From positions 106,333 through 146,178 of the forward strand of contig DBQQ01000052.1 in NCBI GenBank assembly GCA_002305315.1: 39,846 nt of DNA, in the 5' to 3' direction. The notes beneath the pieces were generated by a model that was given only the letters and a program-made list of their open reading frames with translations, did not search any database and had not been told where the DNA came from. This stretch comes from Clostridiales bacterium UBA1390 (GTDB lineage: Bacteria > Bacillota > Clostridia > Lachnospirales > Bianqueaceae). The position numbers were made by a program, and so were the translations under genes. Below, in pieces: positions 28,904 to 37,499 of the stretch. The stretch's first letter is position 1. Each line of letters starts with the position of its first letter.

Positions 28904-29902
28904 ATGAGCGAAAGAGAAGTATTACTCGATGTGCAGGAACTATCCGTGGATTTTCGGGTCGATCGCAAGACGACGCTGCGCGCGGTACGCGAAGGTTCCT
29001 TCCAGGTTTACAAAGGAGAGACGCTGGGAATCCTGGGAGAAAGCGGATGCGGCAAGAGTGTGACCTGTATGTCTATTTTGAGATTAGAGCCGGAAAAGAC
29101 CACCCGGTATCCCAGCGGCAGGATTTTGTTTGGCAATCAGGATCTGCTGACGCTGGCCACAAAGGAACTGGGGAAGATTCGCGGCAATGAGATCGGTATG
29201 ATCTTCCAGGAACCGATGACAGCCATGAATCCTCTGTTTACCATTGGAGATCAGATGATGGAGGTGCTTCGTATTCATCATCCGCATATGGAGAAGGGCG
29301 ATGCCTATGAGCAGTGTATTCGGATGATCGAAAATGTGAAGATTCCGAATCCCCAGCGCATCATGAAATCCTATCCATTTTCATTGAGCGGCGGTATGCT
29401 GCAGCGCATCATGATCGGGATGGCCATGCTGAATCGGCCGAAACTTCTGATCTGTGATGAGCCTACGACAGCTTTGGATGTGACGATTCAGGCGCAAGTC
29501 CTGGATCTGATGAATCAGCTCAAGCGGGAACAGGAGATGTCGATCATCTTTGTCACCCATGACCTGGGCGTCATCAGCGAAATGGCCGATCGTGTCATGG
29601 TCATGTATGGAGGACGCAAATGCGAGGAAGCATTGGCTACTTCCCTGTTTCAGGAGCCGTTGCATCCGTATACGCAGGGACTGATCCGGTCCCATCCCCA
29701 GCCGGGAGAGAAGCGGGAGCGATTGGAAGTGATTCCCGGCAGTGTTCCGGCACTGAAGGATATGCCGGCAGGGTGTCCGTTCCATAATCGGTGCCCCTAT
29801 GCCAGCGATGAGTGTAAAGAAACATTTCCGGTGTACGAGGAGGCGCTCCCGGATCATTGGGTTGCCTGCCATCACTGGAGAAAGGCGGCTTCCCATGGAT
29901 GA
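28904..29902 (+). CDS. Peptide ABC transporter ATP-binding protein (DppD/OppD type)
   Basis: A 332-residue ATPase. Walker A is GESGCGKS (residues 45-52), the Q-loop is in IFQEPMTAMNP, the signature LSGGMLQR is near residue 161, and Walker B is LLICDEPTTALD. The C-terminal peptide-transporter extension contains GCPFHNRCPYASDEC and a later Cys, the four-cysteine pattern that binds an iron-sulfur cluster in some DppD/DppF proteins. It would pair with the next gene product. Its end overlaps that gene by 8 nt. Confidence 0.95.
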   Translation: MSEREVLLDVQELSVDFRVDRKTTLRAVREGSFQVYKGETLGILGESGCGKSVTCMSILRLEPEKTTRYPSGRILFGNQDLLTLATKELGKIRGNEIGMIFQEPMTAMNPLFTIGDQMMEVLRIHHPHMEKGDAYEQCIRMIENVKIPNPQRIMKSYPFSLSGGMLQRIMIGMAMLNRPKLLICDEPTTALDVTIQAQVLDLMNQLKREQEMSIIFVTHDLGVISEMADRVMVMYGGRKCEEALATSLFQEPLHPYTQGLIRSHPQPGEKRERLEVIPGSVPALKDMPAGCPFHNRCPYASDECKETFPVYEEALPDHWVACHHWRKAASHG

Positions 29903-30917
29903 GAAAGAAATTCTGAAAAAACAGGTGAATCCCTACTTCCTGGAAGCGGAAAATCTGACGATGCATTTCCCGGCGAAGACAGATGCCTTCGGGCGACCGA
30001 CCAGTCTGATTCATGCGGCAGATGACGTATCCTTCTGCGTCCCGAAGGGAAAGACGCTGGGCGTGGTAGGAGAGAGCGGATGCGGAAAGTCTACGGTAGG
30101 CAAGATGCTCATGGATATTTATCATCCGACCAGCGGACGGATTCTGTATAATGGCGTGGATATCACGAACCTGAAGGGAAAGGAAAGACGGCCCTATATA
30201 CAGAAGATGCAGCTGGTATGGCAGGATCCGTATTCGTCTCTGGATCCCAGAATGCGCGCAGGTGACATCATTGCGGAAGGCATGAAGAACTTTGGCCTGG
30301 TGAAAAGCGCAGCAGAGAGGAAGGAAAAGGTGGAACATCTGATGGAGATGTGCGGACTGTTTCCAGATCAGGCACAGTATTATCCCCACCAGTTTTCCGG
30401 CGGACAGAGACAGCGTATCTGTATCGCCAGAGCGCTTTCCACCAATCCGGAGTTTATTGTTTGTGATGAGGCGGTATCCGCGCTGGATGTCTCGATACAG
30501 GCGCAGATCATCAATCTGCTGAAGGATCTGCAGGATGAACTGGCGCTGACGTACCTGTTCATTTCCCATGATCTGAATATCGTACAGTTTATCAGTGACG
30601 AGATCATCGTCATGTATTTGGGCCAGATCGTGGAGAGAGGAACGACGGATAAGGTGTATGGGAATTGTGCCCATCCCTACACGCAGGCGTTGTTCTCCGC
30701 AACTCCTGCCTTCACACCAGAAGAGAAGCAGAAAAAGAAACGGATTCTTCTGGAAGGGGATGTGATTTCTCCGGTGGATCCGCCGGCGGGCTGCCGTTTT
30801 CGCAGCCGTTGCCCTTATGCCAAGGAGTGCTGCCAGGAGGAACCGCAGTGGCATGAAGTGGAAGAGAACCACTATGTGCGGTGTCATTTATTTGATCAAA
30901 GCGCGAAAAACGCTTGA
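29895..30917 (+). CDS. Peptide ABC transporter ATP-binding protein (DppF/OppF type)
   Basis: A 340-residue ATPase with Walker A GESGCGKST (59-67), the Q-loop in VWQDPYSSLDPRMR (a DppF/OppF hallmark), signature FSGGQRQR and Walker B FIVCDEAVSALD. The Walker B has Glu-Ala in place of the usual Glu-Pro, which is common in OppF. The C-terminal GCRFRSRCPYAKECC extension is present. ATG 29895 (MDEKEILKK) is chosen since longer readings lie inside the previous gene. Confidence 0.95.
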   Translation: MDEKEILKKQVNPYFLEAENLTMHFPAKTDAFGRPTSLIHAADDVSFCVPKGKTLGVVGESGCGKSTVGKMLMDIYHPTSGRILYNGVDITNLKGKERRPYIQKMQLVWQDPYSSLDPRMRAGDIIAEGMKNFGLVKSAAERKEKVEHLMEMCGLFPDQAQYYPHQFSGGQRQRICIARALSTNPEFIVCDEAVSALDVSIQAQIINLLKDLQDELALTYLFISHDLNIVQFISDEIIVMYLGQIVERGTTDKVYGNCAHPYTQALFSATPAFTPEEKQKKKRILLEGDVISPVDPPAGCRFRSRCPYAKECCQEEPQWHEVEENHYVRCHLFDQSAKNA

Positions 30918-30944
30918 TAATATTGAGTTTTTGGAGGAAAGAAA

Positions 30945-32489
30945 ATGAAGAAAAAATCTTTGTGTGCCATGCTGATGGCGGTTCTGATGGTGATCTCTAG
31001 CCTGGCAGGCTGCCAGCCGTCTTCCAGTGATTCCAACAGTGGATCGTCCGGCAATGCGTCGGCGCAGACCCGTCCGACAACGAATGGAAAAGAAGAGAAC
31101 TCGCTTACAATGGCTGTGACAGATCAGGTATCCACTTTGGATCCGGAGTTGTTCACGATGCAGACAGAGGATACGGTGATTGTGCAGATGTATGATCCGT
31201 TGTTTTATGTGATGAATGACGGAAGCATCGAGAATGTGCTGCTGGAATCCTATACGGAGAATGAGGATGGATCCGTCGATTTTGTTCTTAAGAGCGGCGT
31301 GCAGTTCCATTCCGGGGACACTCTGACGTCTGAGGATGTGGAGTATACGCTGAGCCGCTGTGAGAACGCCCCGTTGTGTGCATCTGTGTATGCGGCTGTC
31401 ACAATGACGATTGAGGACGATACGCATTTCACATGGACGTTCGAGGGAGCCACTTTTGCAGACCTTGCTTCCTATATTCAGAGCATGGGAATTGTCAATA
31501 AGTCCTATTGTGAGACGATCCTGGAGACCCCGACGGATAATCTGAAGTTCAATGAAGACGGAACAGGTGCGTATTATCTGGAAAGCGTCACCGATAATGG
31601 GGACGTCACGCTGAAGCGGTTTGAGGATTATCATGGAACCGCTTCGATTGACACGCTGAACTTCCGTTATATCTCCGGTAATACCGAGATGGCTTTCGAA
31701 TCCGGAGATCTGGATTATACTGTATATACAGCGGCGAATGAGTCGGTCATTCAGAGCTATGGCAACGTGACTACGGCTTCGCAGGCGCTGAATAGTGTGG
31801 TCTATATTATAGTGAATTGCGCGGAAGGAATGCCGACCAACGATCTTCGAGTACGGCAGGCGATTGCGTATTGCATGAACCGGGAAGAGATCATGGCGAT
31901 TGCGAGTAATGGCGCGGGTACGACAGCCTATAACATGGCGACACCGCTGGTAAACTATTATGATGATGTATGCGAACACTTCGATACGAATGTAGAAACG
32001 GCGAACGACCTGCTGGGACAGGCGGGATATTCTGCCAGCAATCCGGTAGAGCTGACACTCATTTGTTCATCCGCCAATGTGGATTGGGTAGCGGCCTGCG
32101 AGGTCATCAAAGAGGAACTGGAACAGTCCTACTTTACCGTCAATATTGAGGAAGTATCGGATTCTTCCCGCTTCTTTACCGGAGACTATAGCCTGGGCAT
32201 GCTTTCTATTGGGCTGACCAACCAGTTTAGTAGTTATTCAACCCTGTTTGATACTGCTTCCGGTATGAACCTGGCCGTGTACGAGGAGCCGGACGTATTG
32301 GAAGCCTTTGCGGGAATCACCGACGAGGCTACCGCACAGAATGCGATGAAGGTCGCTACGGAGTCTTTGGCCTATATTCCGATCTACTATCCTACGACGT
32401 ATTTCGCCTTTGATAGTGATTTGAATGTGGGAGAGTTCTATACTTCCGTCAGTGCGTTCCTGTATAAAGATTTCTCCTGGAAGGAGTAA
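30945..32489 (+). CDS. Peptide-binding lipoprotein of the ABC importer (SBP family 5)
   Basis: A 514-residue extracellular solute-binding protein. A lysine-rich start, a hydrophobic stretch and the lipobox LAGC (lipidated Cys23) show export and lipid anchoring. A serine/asparagine/glycine-rich linker follows, then the family-5 fold: LTMAVTDQVSTLDPELF, VDFVLKSGVQFHSGDTLTSEDV (typical of DppA/OppA) and LRVRQAIAYCMNREEI. It captures peptides for the permeases. As the last gene before the terminator and with its own GGAGGA site, it could be made in higher amounts, but no separate promoter is evident in the 27-nt gap. Confidence 0.94.
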   Translation: MKKKSLCAMLMAVLMVISSLAGCQPSSSDSNSGSSGNASAQTRPTTNGKEENSLTMAVTDQVSTLDPELFTMQTEDTVIVQMYDPLFYVMNDGSIENVLLESYTENEDGSVDFVLKSGVQFHSGDTLTSEDVEYTLSRCENAPLCASVYAAVTMTIEDDTHFTWTFEGATFADLASYIQSMGIVNKSYCETILETPTDNLKFNEDGTGAYYLESVTDNGDVTLKRFEDYHGTASIDTLNFRYISGNTEMAFESGDLDYTVYTAANESVIQSYGNVTTASQALNSVVYIIVNCAEGMPTNDLRVRQAIAYCMNREEIMAIASNGAGTTAYNMATPLVNYYDDVCEHFDTNVETANDLLGQAGYSASNPVELTLICSSANVDWVAACEVIKEELEQSYFTVNIEEVSDSSRFFTGDYSLGMLSIGLTNQFSSYSTLFDTASGMNLAVYEEPDVLEAFAGITDEATAQNAMKVATESLAYIPIYYPTTYFAFDSDLNVGEFYTSVSAFLYKDFSWKE

Positions 32490-32497
32490 TGACCGTA

Positions 32498-32540
32498 AGA
32501 CCGCTGGTGTGCCGGGAATGGCCGACAGCGGTCTTTTTTT
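32498..32540 (+). terminator. Rho-independent terminator after the peptide-import operon
   Basis: AGACCGCTG (32498-32506) pairs perfectly with CAGCGGTCT (32526-32534), with an inner GCC/GGC extension, followed by seven T. It isolates the island from the rpsM promoter. Confidence 0.9.
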
Positions 32541-32573
32541 ACTGAAAAAAACGCCAAAATTGAAAAAAATCTC

Positions 32574-32602
32574 TTGCATTTCTCGTCCATGTGAGATATA
32601 AT
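32574..32602 (+). promoter_or_regulatory. Sigma-A-type promoter of the alpha operon (rpsM)
   Basis: TTGCAT (32574-32579), 17 bp, and a perfect TATAAT (32597-32602). It lets rpsM-rplQ be expressed independently of the S10-spc transcript. Confidence 0.85.
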
Positions 32603-32604
32603 AT

Positions 32605-32698
32605 CAATTTGTAAGCCCGTTTTATGGGTGAAGTCTGCCCTCGTGGCAGCAAATTGTAAACTTCTCTACAGCGGAGAAGGAGGAAAATTTATAGGAGG
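32605..32698 (+). promoter_or_regulatory. Structured rpsM leader
   Basis: CAATTTG (32605-32611) pairs with CAAATTG (32650-32656), enclosing CCC/GGG (32616-32618 with 32626-32628) and CTGCC/GGCAG (32635-32639 with 32645-32649), a possible three-way junction. A further hairpin CTTCTC (32661-32666) with GAGAAG (32674-32679) overlaps a first AGGAGG-like site. The second AGGAGG (32693-32698) serves rpsM. The predicted transcript start is near 32609, so the outer stem may be incomplete in RNA. Confidence 0.45.
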
Positions 32699-32710
32699 TG
32701 CTTGAAGAAA

Positions 32711-33079
32711 ATGGCACGTATTGCTGGTGTTGATTTGCCCAGAGAGAAACGCGTTGAGATCGGTCTGACCTATATCTATGGTATCGGCCGTGCAAGCTCA
32801 AACCGTATCTTGGCAGAAGCAGGTATCGATCCGGATACCCGCGTGCGCGATCTGACGGATGAACAGGAAGCAAAGCTGAGAGAGATCATTGATCGGACTC
32901 AGGTTGTGGAAGGTGATCTGCGCAGAGAAGTCGCGATGAACATTAAGAGACTGACAGAAATTGGCTGCTATCGTGGAATTCGTCACAGGAGAGGTCTGCC
33001 TGTCCGTGGCCAGAATACCAAGAATAACGCCCGTACCCGGAAAGGCCCGAAGAGAACTGTGGCCAACAAGAAGAAGTAA
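32711..33079 (+). CDS. rpsM: 30S ribosomal protein S13
   Basis: S13 (122 residues) sits in the 30S head and bridges to the 50S subunit. [24 protein letters not shown] and the C-terminal [19 protein letters not shown] are invariant-type blocks. ATG 32711 gives the standard N-terminus; TTG 32702 is too near the ribosome binding site. First gene of the displaced alpha operon. Confidence 0.98.
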   Translation: MARIAGVDLPREKRVEIGLTYIYGIGRASSNRILAEAGIDPDTRVRDLTDEQEAKLREIIDRTQVVEGDLRREVAMNIKRLTEIGCYRGIRHRRGLPVRGQNTKNNARTRKGPKRTVANKKK

Positions 33080-33094
33080 TCAGGAGGTTAGGAA

Positions 33095-33502
33095 ATGGCA
33101 AAGAAGTCTGCAGGTGGAGCTGCAAAGAAAGTTTTGCGCCGTCGTAACCGTAAGAATGTGGATCGGGGTCAGGCGCATATTCAGTCTACGTTTAACAACA
33201 CAATCGTAACCCTTACCGACACCGCGGGTAACGCTCTTTCTTGGGCGAGCGCAGGTGGTCTGGGCTTCAGAGGTTCTCGTAAGAACACTCCTTTTGCTGC
33301 GCAGATGGCAGCGGAGACGGCTGCGAAGGCTGCTATGGAGCATGGTTTGAAGACGGTTGAAGTATTTGTAAAGGGCCCCGGCGCGGGACGTGAGTCTGCG
33401 ATTCGTGCTCTGCAGGTCGCTGGTCTTGAAGTGACTATGATCACGGATGTGACACCGGTTCCGCATAATGGATGCCGCCCGCCGAAGCGTAGAAGAGTCT
33501 AA
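33095..33502 (+). CDS. rpsK: 30S ribosomal protein S11
   Basis: S11 (135 residues) lines the mRNA exit path on the 30S platform. [35 protein letters not shown] and the C-terminal [16 protein letters not shown] are typical. It lies 15 nt after rpsM with AGGAGG. Confidence 0.98.
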   Translation: MAKKSAGGAAKKVLRRRNRKNVDRGQAHIQSTFNNTIVTLTDTAGNALSWASAGGLGFRGSRKNTPFAAQMAAETAAKAAMEHGLKTVEVFVKGPGAGRESAIRALQVAGLEVTMITDVTPVPHNGCRPPKRRRV

Positions 33503-33520
33503 TTAGGAGGTATTAGGAAG

Positions 33521-34114
33521 ATGGCAGTAAATAGAGTTCCTGTGCTGAAAAGATGCAGATCGCTCGGTTTGGATCCGATTTACCTGGGGATTAGCAAAAA
33601 ATCCAAGAGAGAATTAAAGAGAGCCAACCGTAAGGTGAGCGAATATGGTCTGCAGTTGAGAGAGAAGCAGAAGGCAAAGTTTATATATGGAGTTCTGGAG
33701 CGTCCTTTCCGTAACTACTATGAGAAGGCGGTTAAGATGCCTGGAATGACTGGTTTGAATCTGATGATCATGCTGGAAATGAGATTGGACAATGTGATGT
33801 TCCGTCTTGGTTTTGCAAGAACCCGCATGGAGGCACGTCAGATTGTAGATCATAAGTTTGTGCTTGTTAATGGTAAGCAGGTGAATATTCCTTCTTATCA
33901 GGTGAAGGTGGGAGATACCATCGAAATCAAAGAAAAGTGCAAGACGTATCAGAGAATGAAAGATGTTTTAGACGCAACGGCAGGACGGCTGGTGCCCGAC
34001 TGGCTGGATTGTGATGCAGAGGCCTTAAAGGCAACGGTAAAGGCACTGCCTACACGCGAAGCCATCGACGTTCCGGTGGATGAGATGCTGATCGTCGAGT
34101 TGTATTCTAAATAA
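33521..34114 (+). CDS. rpsD: 30S ribosomal protein S4, zinc-free type
   Basis: S4 (197 residues) nucleates 30S assembly. It has the S4 RNA-binding domain (about residues 90-150, with [15 protein letters not shown] and [18 protein letters not shown]). The N-terminal zinc-binding cysteine cluster is missing (only one cysteine in KRCRSLG), so this is the C-minus form. It is in the alpha operon, whereas in some Bacillus rpsD is monocistronic with an S4 leader. Confidence 0.97.
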   Translation: MAVNRVPVLKRCRSLGLDPIYLGISKKSKRELKRANRKVSEYGLQLREKQKAKFIYGVLERPFRNYYEKAVKMPGMTGLNLMIMLEMRLDNVMFRLGFARTRMEARQIVDHKFVLVNGKQVNIPSYQVKVGDTIEIKEKCKTYQRMKDVLDATAGRLVPDWLDCDAEALKATVKALPTREAIDVPVDEMLIVELYSK

Positions 34115-34144
34115 TTAACGTGTAGATAGTAAAGGAGGGCCCCT

Positions 34145-35104
34145 GTGTTAGAATTTGAGAAACCACGCATTGAAGTGTCAAAGGTTAGCGAAGACGGGAT
34201 GTATGGCTGTTTTGTCGTAGAACCGTTGGAGAGAGGTTATGGAATCACGTTAGGGAACTCTTTGCGCAGAATCATGCTTTCGTCCTTACCGGGAACAGCA
34301 GTTTCCAGCATCAAGATTGATGGAGTGCTCCATGAGTTCTCCACCATTCCCGGGGTGAAGGAGGATGTGGCAGAGATTGTATTGAATCTGAAGAATCTGG
34401 CCTTGAAGGCGAATGAGGATTTCACGGAACCTCATACGGCGTACATCGATTTCTGTGGAGAAGGCGTTGTACATGCTTCTGATATCAAGATCTCTTCCGA
34501 TATCCAGATTGTGAATCCCGATCTGGTGATTGCTACGCTGTCCGGCGGCCAGGATACGCATTTGTCCATGGAGCTTACCATTACGACCGGACGCGGTTAT
34601 GTGGGCGCGGATAAGAATAAGAAAGATGATCAGGCTGTCGGTGTGATACCGATAGACTCACTCTACACTCCTGTGCAGCGTGTGAATTTCACGGTGGAAA
34701 ATACGCGTGTCGGTCAGATCACGGACTATGATAAGCTGACGCTGGAGGTATGGACCAAGGGAACCATTACTCCGCAGGATGCGGTAAGTTTGGCTGCCAA
34801 GGTCATGAACGATCACTTAGCGTTGTTTATTGATCTGTCAGATAATGCTCGCAATACGGAAATCATGGTAGAAAAAGAAGAAGATCAGAAAGAAAAGGTT
34901 CTGGAGATGACCATCGAGGAACTGGATCTGTCGGTTCGTTCGTACAATTGCCTGAAGCGTGCGGGTATCAATACCGTTGAGGATTTGACCAACAAGTCAG
35001 AAGAAGAGATGATGAAGGTTCGTAATCTGGGCCGGAAGTCTCTGGACGAAGTATTGGGTAAACTGGAAGACCTGCACTTGAAACTGAAGCCCAGTGAAGA
35101 ATAA
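34145..35104 (+). CDS. rpoA: RNA polymerase alpha subunit
   Basis: Alpha (319 residues) dimerises to nucleate RNA polymerase assembly. The N-terminal assembly domain (to about residue 230) carries [21 protein letters not shown] and [17 protein letters not shown]. An acidic/lysine-rich linker leads to the C-terminal domain with [22 protein letters not shown], the UP-element-binding region. Translation starts at GTG 34145 after AAAGGAGG. Confidence 0.98.
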   Translation: MLEFEKPRIEVSKVSEDGMYGCFVVEPLERGYGITLGNSLRRIMLSSLPGTAVSSIKIDGVLHEFSTIPGVKEDVAEIVLNLKNLALKANEDFTEPHTAYIDFCGEGVVHASDIKISSDIQIVNPDLVIATLSGGQDTHLSMELTITTGRGYVGADKNKKDDQAVGVIPIDSLYTPVQRVNFTVENTRVGQITDYDKLTLEVWTKGTITPQDAVSLAAKVMNDHLALFIDLSDNARNTEIMVEKEEDQKEKVLEMTIEELDLSVRSYNCLKRAGINTVEDLTNKSEEEMMKVRNLGRKSLDEVLGKLEDLHLKLKPSEE

Positions 35105-35152
35105 ACTTCGACGGAAGTTTAGACAATTATTGATTTTTTCAGGAGGTATATT

Positions 35153-35689
35153 ATGGCTGGATATAGAAAGCTTGGAAGAACTTCTTCTCAGCGTAAGGCG
35201 ATGCTGCGAAGCCTGACAACGGATTTGCTGTATCATGGCCGGATCACCACCACCGTTACGAGAGCGAAGGAAGTTCGCCGTCAGGCTGAAAAGCTGATTA
35301 CGCTGGCTGTTCGTGAGAAGGATAACTATGAGACCGTAACCGTGACCCAGAAGGTTCCCAAGAAGACCGCCGATGGAAAACGTGTGAAGGAAGTTGTGGA
35401 TGGCAAGAAGGTAACGGTATATGAGGATATTACCAAGACCATCAAAAAAGATAAGCCGTCTCGTCTGCATGCCCGCAGGCAGATGTTGCAGGTATTTTAT
35501 GATGTCGTGGAGACCCCTAAGGATGGTGTGAAGAAGCGTACACTGTCCAAGAAGGTGGATATGCCCGCGAAGATGTTCGATGAGATTGGACCGAAGTATG
35601 AAAAGCGTAACGGCGGTTATACCCGTATCGTAAAGGTTGGCCCCAGAAAGGGCGACGGCGCTGAGATGGCGATCATCGAATTGGTATAA
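35153..35689 (+). CDS. rplQ: 50S ribosomal protein L17 with a lineage insertion
   Basis: L17 is usually about 115-130 residues; this one has 178. The N-terminal block [19 protein letters not shown] and the C-terminal [17 protein letters not shown] are standard. The excess lies in a lysine-rich, charged insertion around residues 58-101 between LITLAVRE and LHARRQ, plus a second stretch near 118-138. To my knowledge Lachnospiraceae-type L17 proteins carry similar insertions, so this is probably a clade feature and not damage. Followed by a strong terminator. Confidence 0.96.
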   Translation: MAGYRKLGRTSSQRKAMLRSLTTDLLYHGRITTTVTRAKEVRRQAEKLITLAVREKDNYETVTVTQKVPKKTADGKRVKEVVDGKKVTVYEDITKTIKKDKPSRLHARRQMLQVFYDVVETPKDGVKKRTLSKKVDMPAKMFDEIGPKYEKRNGGYTRIVKVGPRKGDGAEMAIIELV

Positions 35690-35699
35690 GAGATCCGCT

Positions 35700-35733
35700 A
35701 AGGAGTTCGCCGAAGGGCGGACTCCTTTTCTTT
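35700..35733 (+). terminator. Rho-independent terminator after rplQ
   Basis: AAGGAGTTCGCC (35700-35711) pairs with GGCGGACTCCTT (35716-35727) over 12 positions (one G-U) with a GAAG loop; the tail is TTTTCTTT. It ends the alpha operon. No clear promoter is visible between it and ecfA1; read-through or a weak promoter must drive the ECF genes. Confidence 0.85.
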
Positions 35734-35793
35734 ATAGAACTTTATGGGATCCGGCGGACGCCGCGGCGCCGCCAGGAGAAAGGAAAAGAATCC

Positions 35794-36648
35794 ATGGAAT
35801 TTATGATCGAAGCAAAGGAACTGACCTTTGAATATCCGGTATATGATGAAAACGGCAGCGAGACCGGAACCGTGCGGGCCGTTGACCAGATGAATATCCT
35901 GGTGCAAAAAGGAGAGTTTGTGGCGGTTCTGGGCCATAACGGCTCAGGCAAATCCACCTTTGCCAGACACATCAATGCCTTATTTCTGCCCACTTCGGGA
36001 ACTATCACGGTGGATGGAATGGATACAAGGGATGACACAAAGATATGGGATATTCGTAAAGATGCCGGCATGGTCTTTCAGAATCCGGATAATCAGATCA
36101 TCGCTTCCGTCGTGGAGGAAGATGTGGCCTTTGGCCCGGAGAACCTGGGATTTGCACCGGCTAAAATCCGGGAAAACGTGGATGCGTCGCTAAAAAGCGT
36201 GCATATGGAAGCCTATCGGGAAGCATCCCCTAACAAACTGTCGGGCGGACAGAAACAGCGGGTGGCAGTGGCCGGAATCCTGGCAATGGAGCCGGAATGT
36301 ATCATTCTGGATGAGCCCACGGCCATGCTGGATCCTTCGGGACGGCGGGAAGTCATGGAGACGATCGAATATCTGAATCGGGAAAAGAAGATGACGATCA
36401 TCTATATCACGCACCATATGGAAGAAGCCGCGCGAGCGGATCGGATTGTCGTGATGGACCATGGCCATGTGGTGATGAGCGGAAAGCCTCGTCAGGTATT
36501 TACGCAGGTGGATCGGATGAAGGAACTCGGCCTGGATGTGCCCCAGGCCACGGAACTGGCCTGGAGGCTGCGTAAGCGAGGCATCATGGTGCCCCAGGAT
36601 ATTATGACGATGGAGGAGATGACAGAAGCCCTATGCCGATTGAAGTAA
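35794..36648 (+). CDS. ecfA1: ECF transporter ATPase A1
   Basis: One of two ATPases energising vitamin and metal uptake with EcfT and exchangeable S components. The 284-residue protein has Walker A GHNGSGKST (47-55), the ECF-type Q-loop FQNPDNQIIASVVEEDVAFG, signature LSGGQKQR and Walker B CIILDEPTAMLD, then a short C-terminal domain. It overlaps ecfA2 by 16 nt. This gene run behind rplQ is standard in Bacillota. Confidence 0.96.
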   Translation: MEFMIEAKELTFEYPVYDENGSETGTVRAVDQMNILVQKGEFVAVLGHNGSGKSTFARHINALFLPTSGTITVDGMDTRDDTKIWDIRKDAGMVFQNPDNQIIASVVEEDVAFGPENLGFAPAKIRENVDASLKSVHMEAYREASPNKLSGGQKQRVAVAGILAMEPECIILDEPTAMLDPSGRREVMETIEYLNREKKMTIIYITHHMEEAARADRIVVMDHGHVVMSGKPRQVFTQVDRMKELGLDVPQATELAWRLRKRGIMVPQDIMTMEEMTEALCRLK

Positions 36649-37499
36649 AAGACGTAAGTTATTTGTATGAGGCGGGAACTCCCTTCGAAAAAGAGGCGCT
36701 CAGCCATGTCAGCCTCACGATTGAGCAGGGAGAGTTCATCGGCCTGATTGGTCATACGGGCTCTGGAAAATCCACGCTGATTCAGCATCTCAACGCGCTT
36801 CTGGCACCCAGCAGCGGACAGGTGCTCTATAATGGCCAGGATATTTTTGAGGAAAGCGCCAAGGAGCGCCGCAGACAGATCCGACAGAAGGTAGGCCTGG
36901 TGTTTCAGTATCCGGAGCATCAGCTTTTCGAGATGACGGTGTGGAAGGACGTGGCCTTCGGACCCACGAATATGAAGCTTTCGGAGAGTGAAATCAAAGA
37001 GCGGGTGGAGTGGGCCATGGAGCTCGTGGGCCTGGGGCCGGAATACTATGAAAAATCGCCCTTTGATCTGTCCGGTGGGCAGAAACGCCGGGTGGCGGTA
37101 GCGGGTGTACTGGCGATGCAGCCAGAATATCTGATCCTGGATGAGCCTGCGGCGGGACTGGATCCGCGGGGGCGGGACGATCTTTTTGACAGAATCGCCA
37201 TGCTGCGAGATAAGACGGGCATGACTGTGGTGCTGGTATCGCATAGTATGGAGGATGTGGCCCGTTACGTGGATCGTATCCTCGTCATGGACCATGGACA
37301 TCTTCGTTATGATGATACACCGGGAGAGGTGTTCCAGCATAAGGAAGAGCTGGAAGCCATGGGGCTGGCCGTGCCCAAGATTGCGGAACTGGGCGTCATG
37401 CTGCGCCGAAAAGGATACGATATTCCGAAGGATATCATCCGTATGGAGGAGATGGAAGACGTGCTGGTCCGTCTCTTTGGAAAGGAGGCGCGTTCATGA
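36633..37499 (+). CDS. ecfA2: ECF transporter ATPase A2
   Basis: A 288-residue partner of EcfA1 with Walker A GHTGSGKST (40-48), Q-loop FQYPEHQLFEMTVWKDVAFGP, signature LSGGQKRR and Walker B LILDEPAAGLD. The FQYPEHQLF version identifies the A2 subunit. Its start lies within the ecfA1 end and its stop overlaps ecfT (ATGA), so all three subunits are coupled. Confidence 0.96.
   Translation: MPIEVKDVSYLYEAGTPFEKEALSHVSLTIEQGEFIGLIGHTGSGKSTLIQHLNALLAPSSGQVLYNGQDIFEESAKERRRQIRQKVGLVFQYPEHQLFEMTVWKDVAFGPTNMKLSESEIKERVEWAMELVGLGPEYYEKSPFDLSGGQKRRVAVAGVLAMQPEYLILDEPAAGLDPRGRDDLFDRIAMLRDKTGMTVVLVSHSMEDVARYVDRILVMDHGHLRYDDTPGEVFQHKEELEAMGLAVPKIAELGVMLRRKGYDIPKDIIRMEEMEDVLVRLFGKEARS

Noticed and set aside
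20215..32489. Transposon or prophage origin of the island
   Set aside because: No transposase, integrase, tRNA attachment site or flanking direct repeats could be seen at the edges, so a mobile-element label is not supported.
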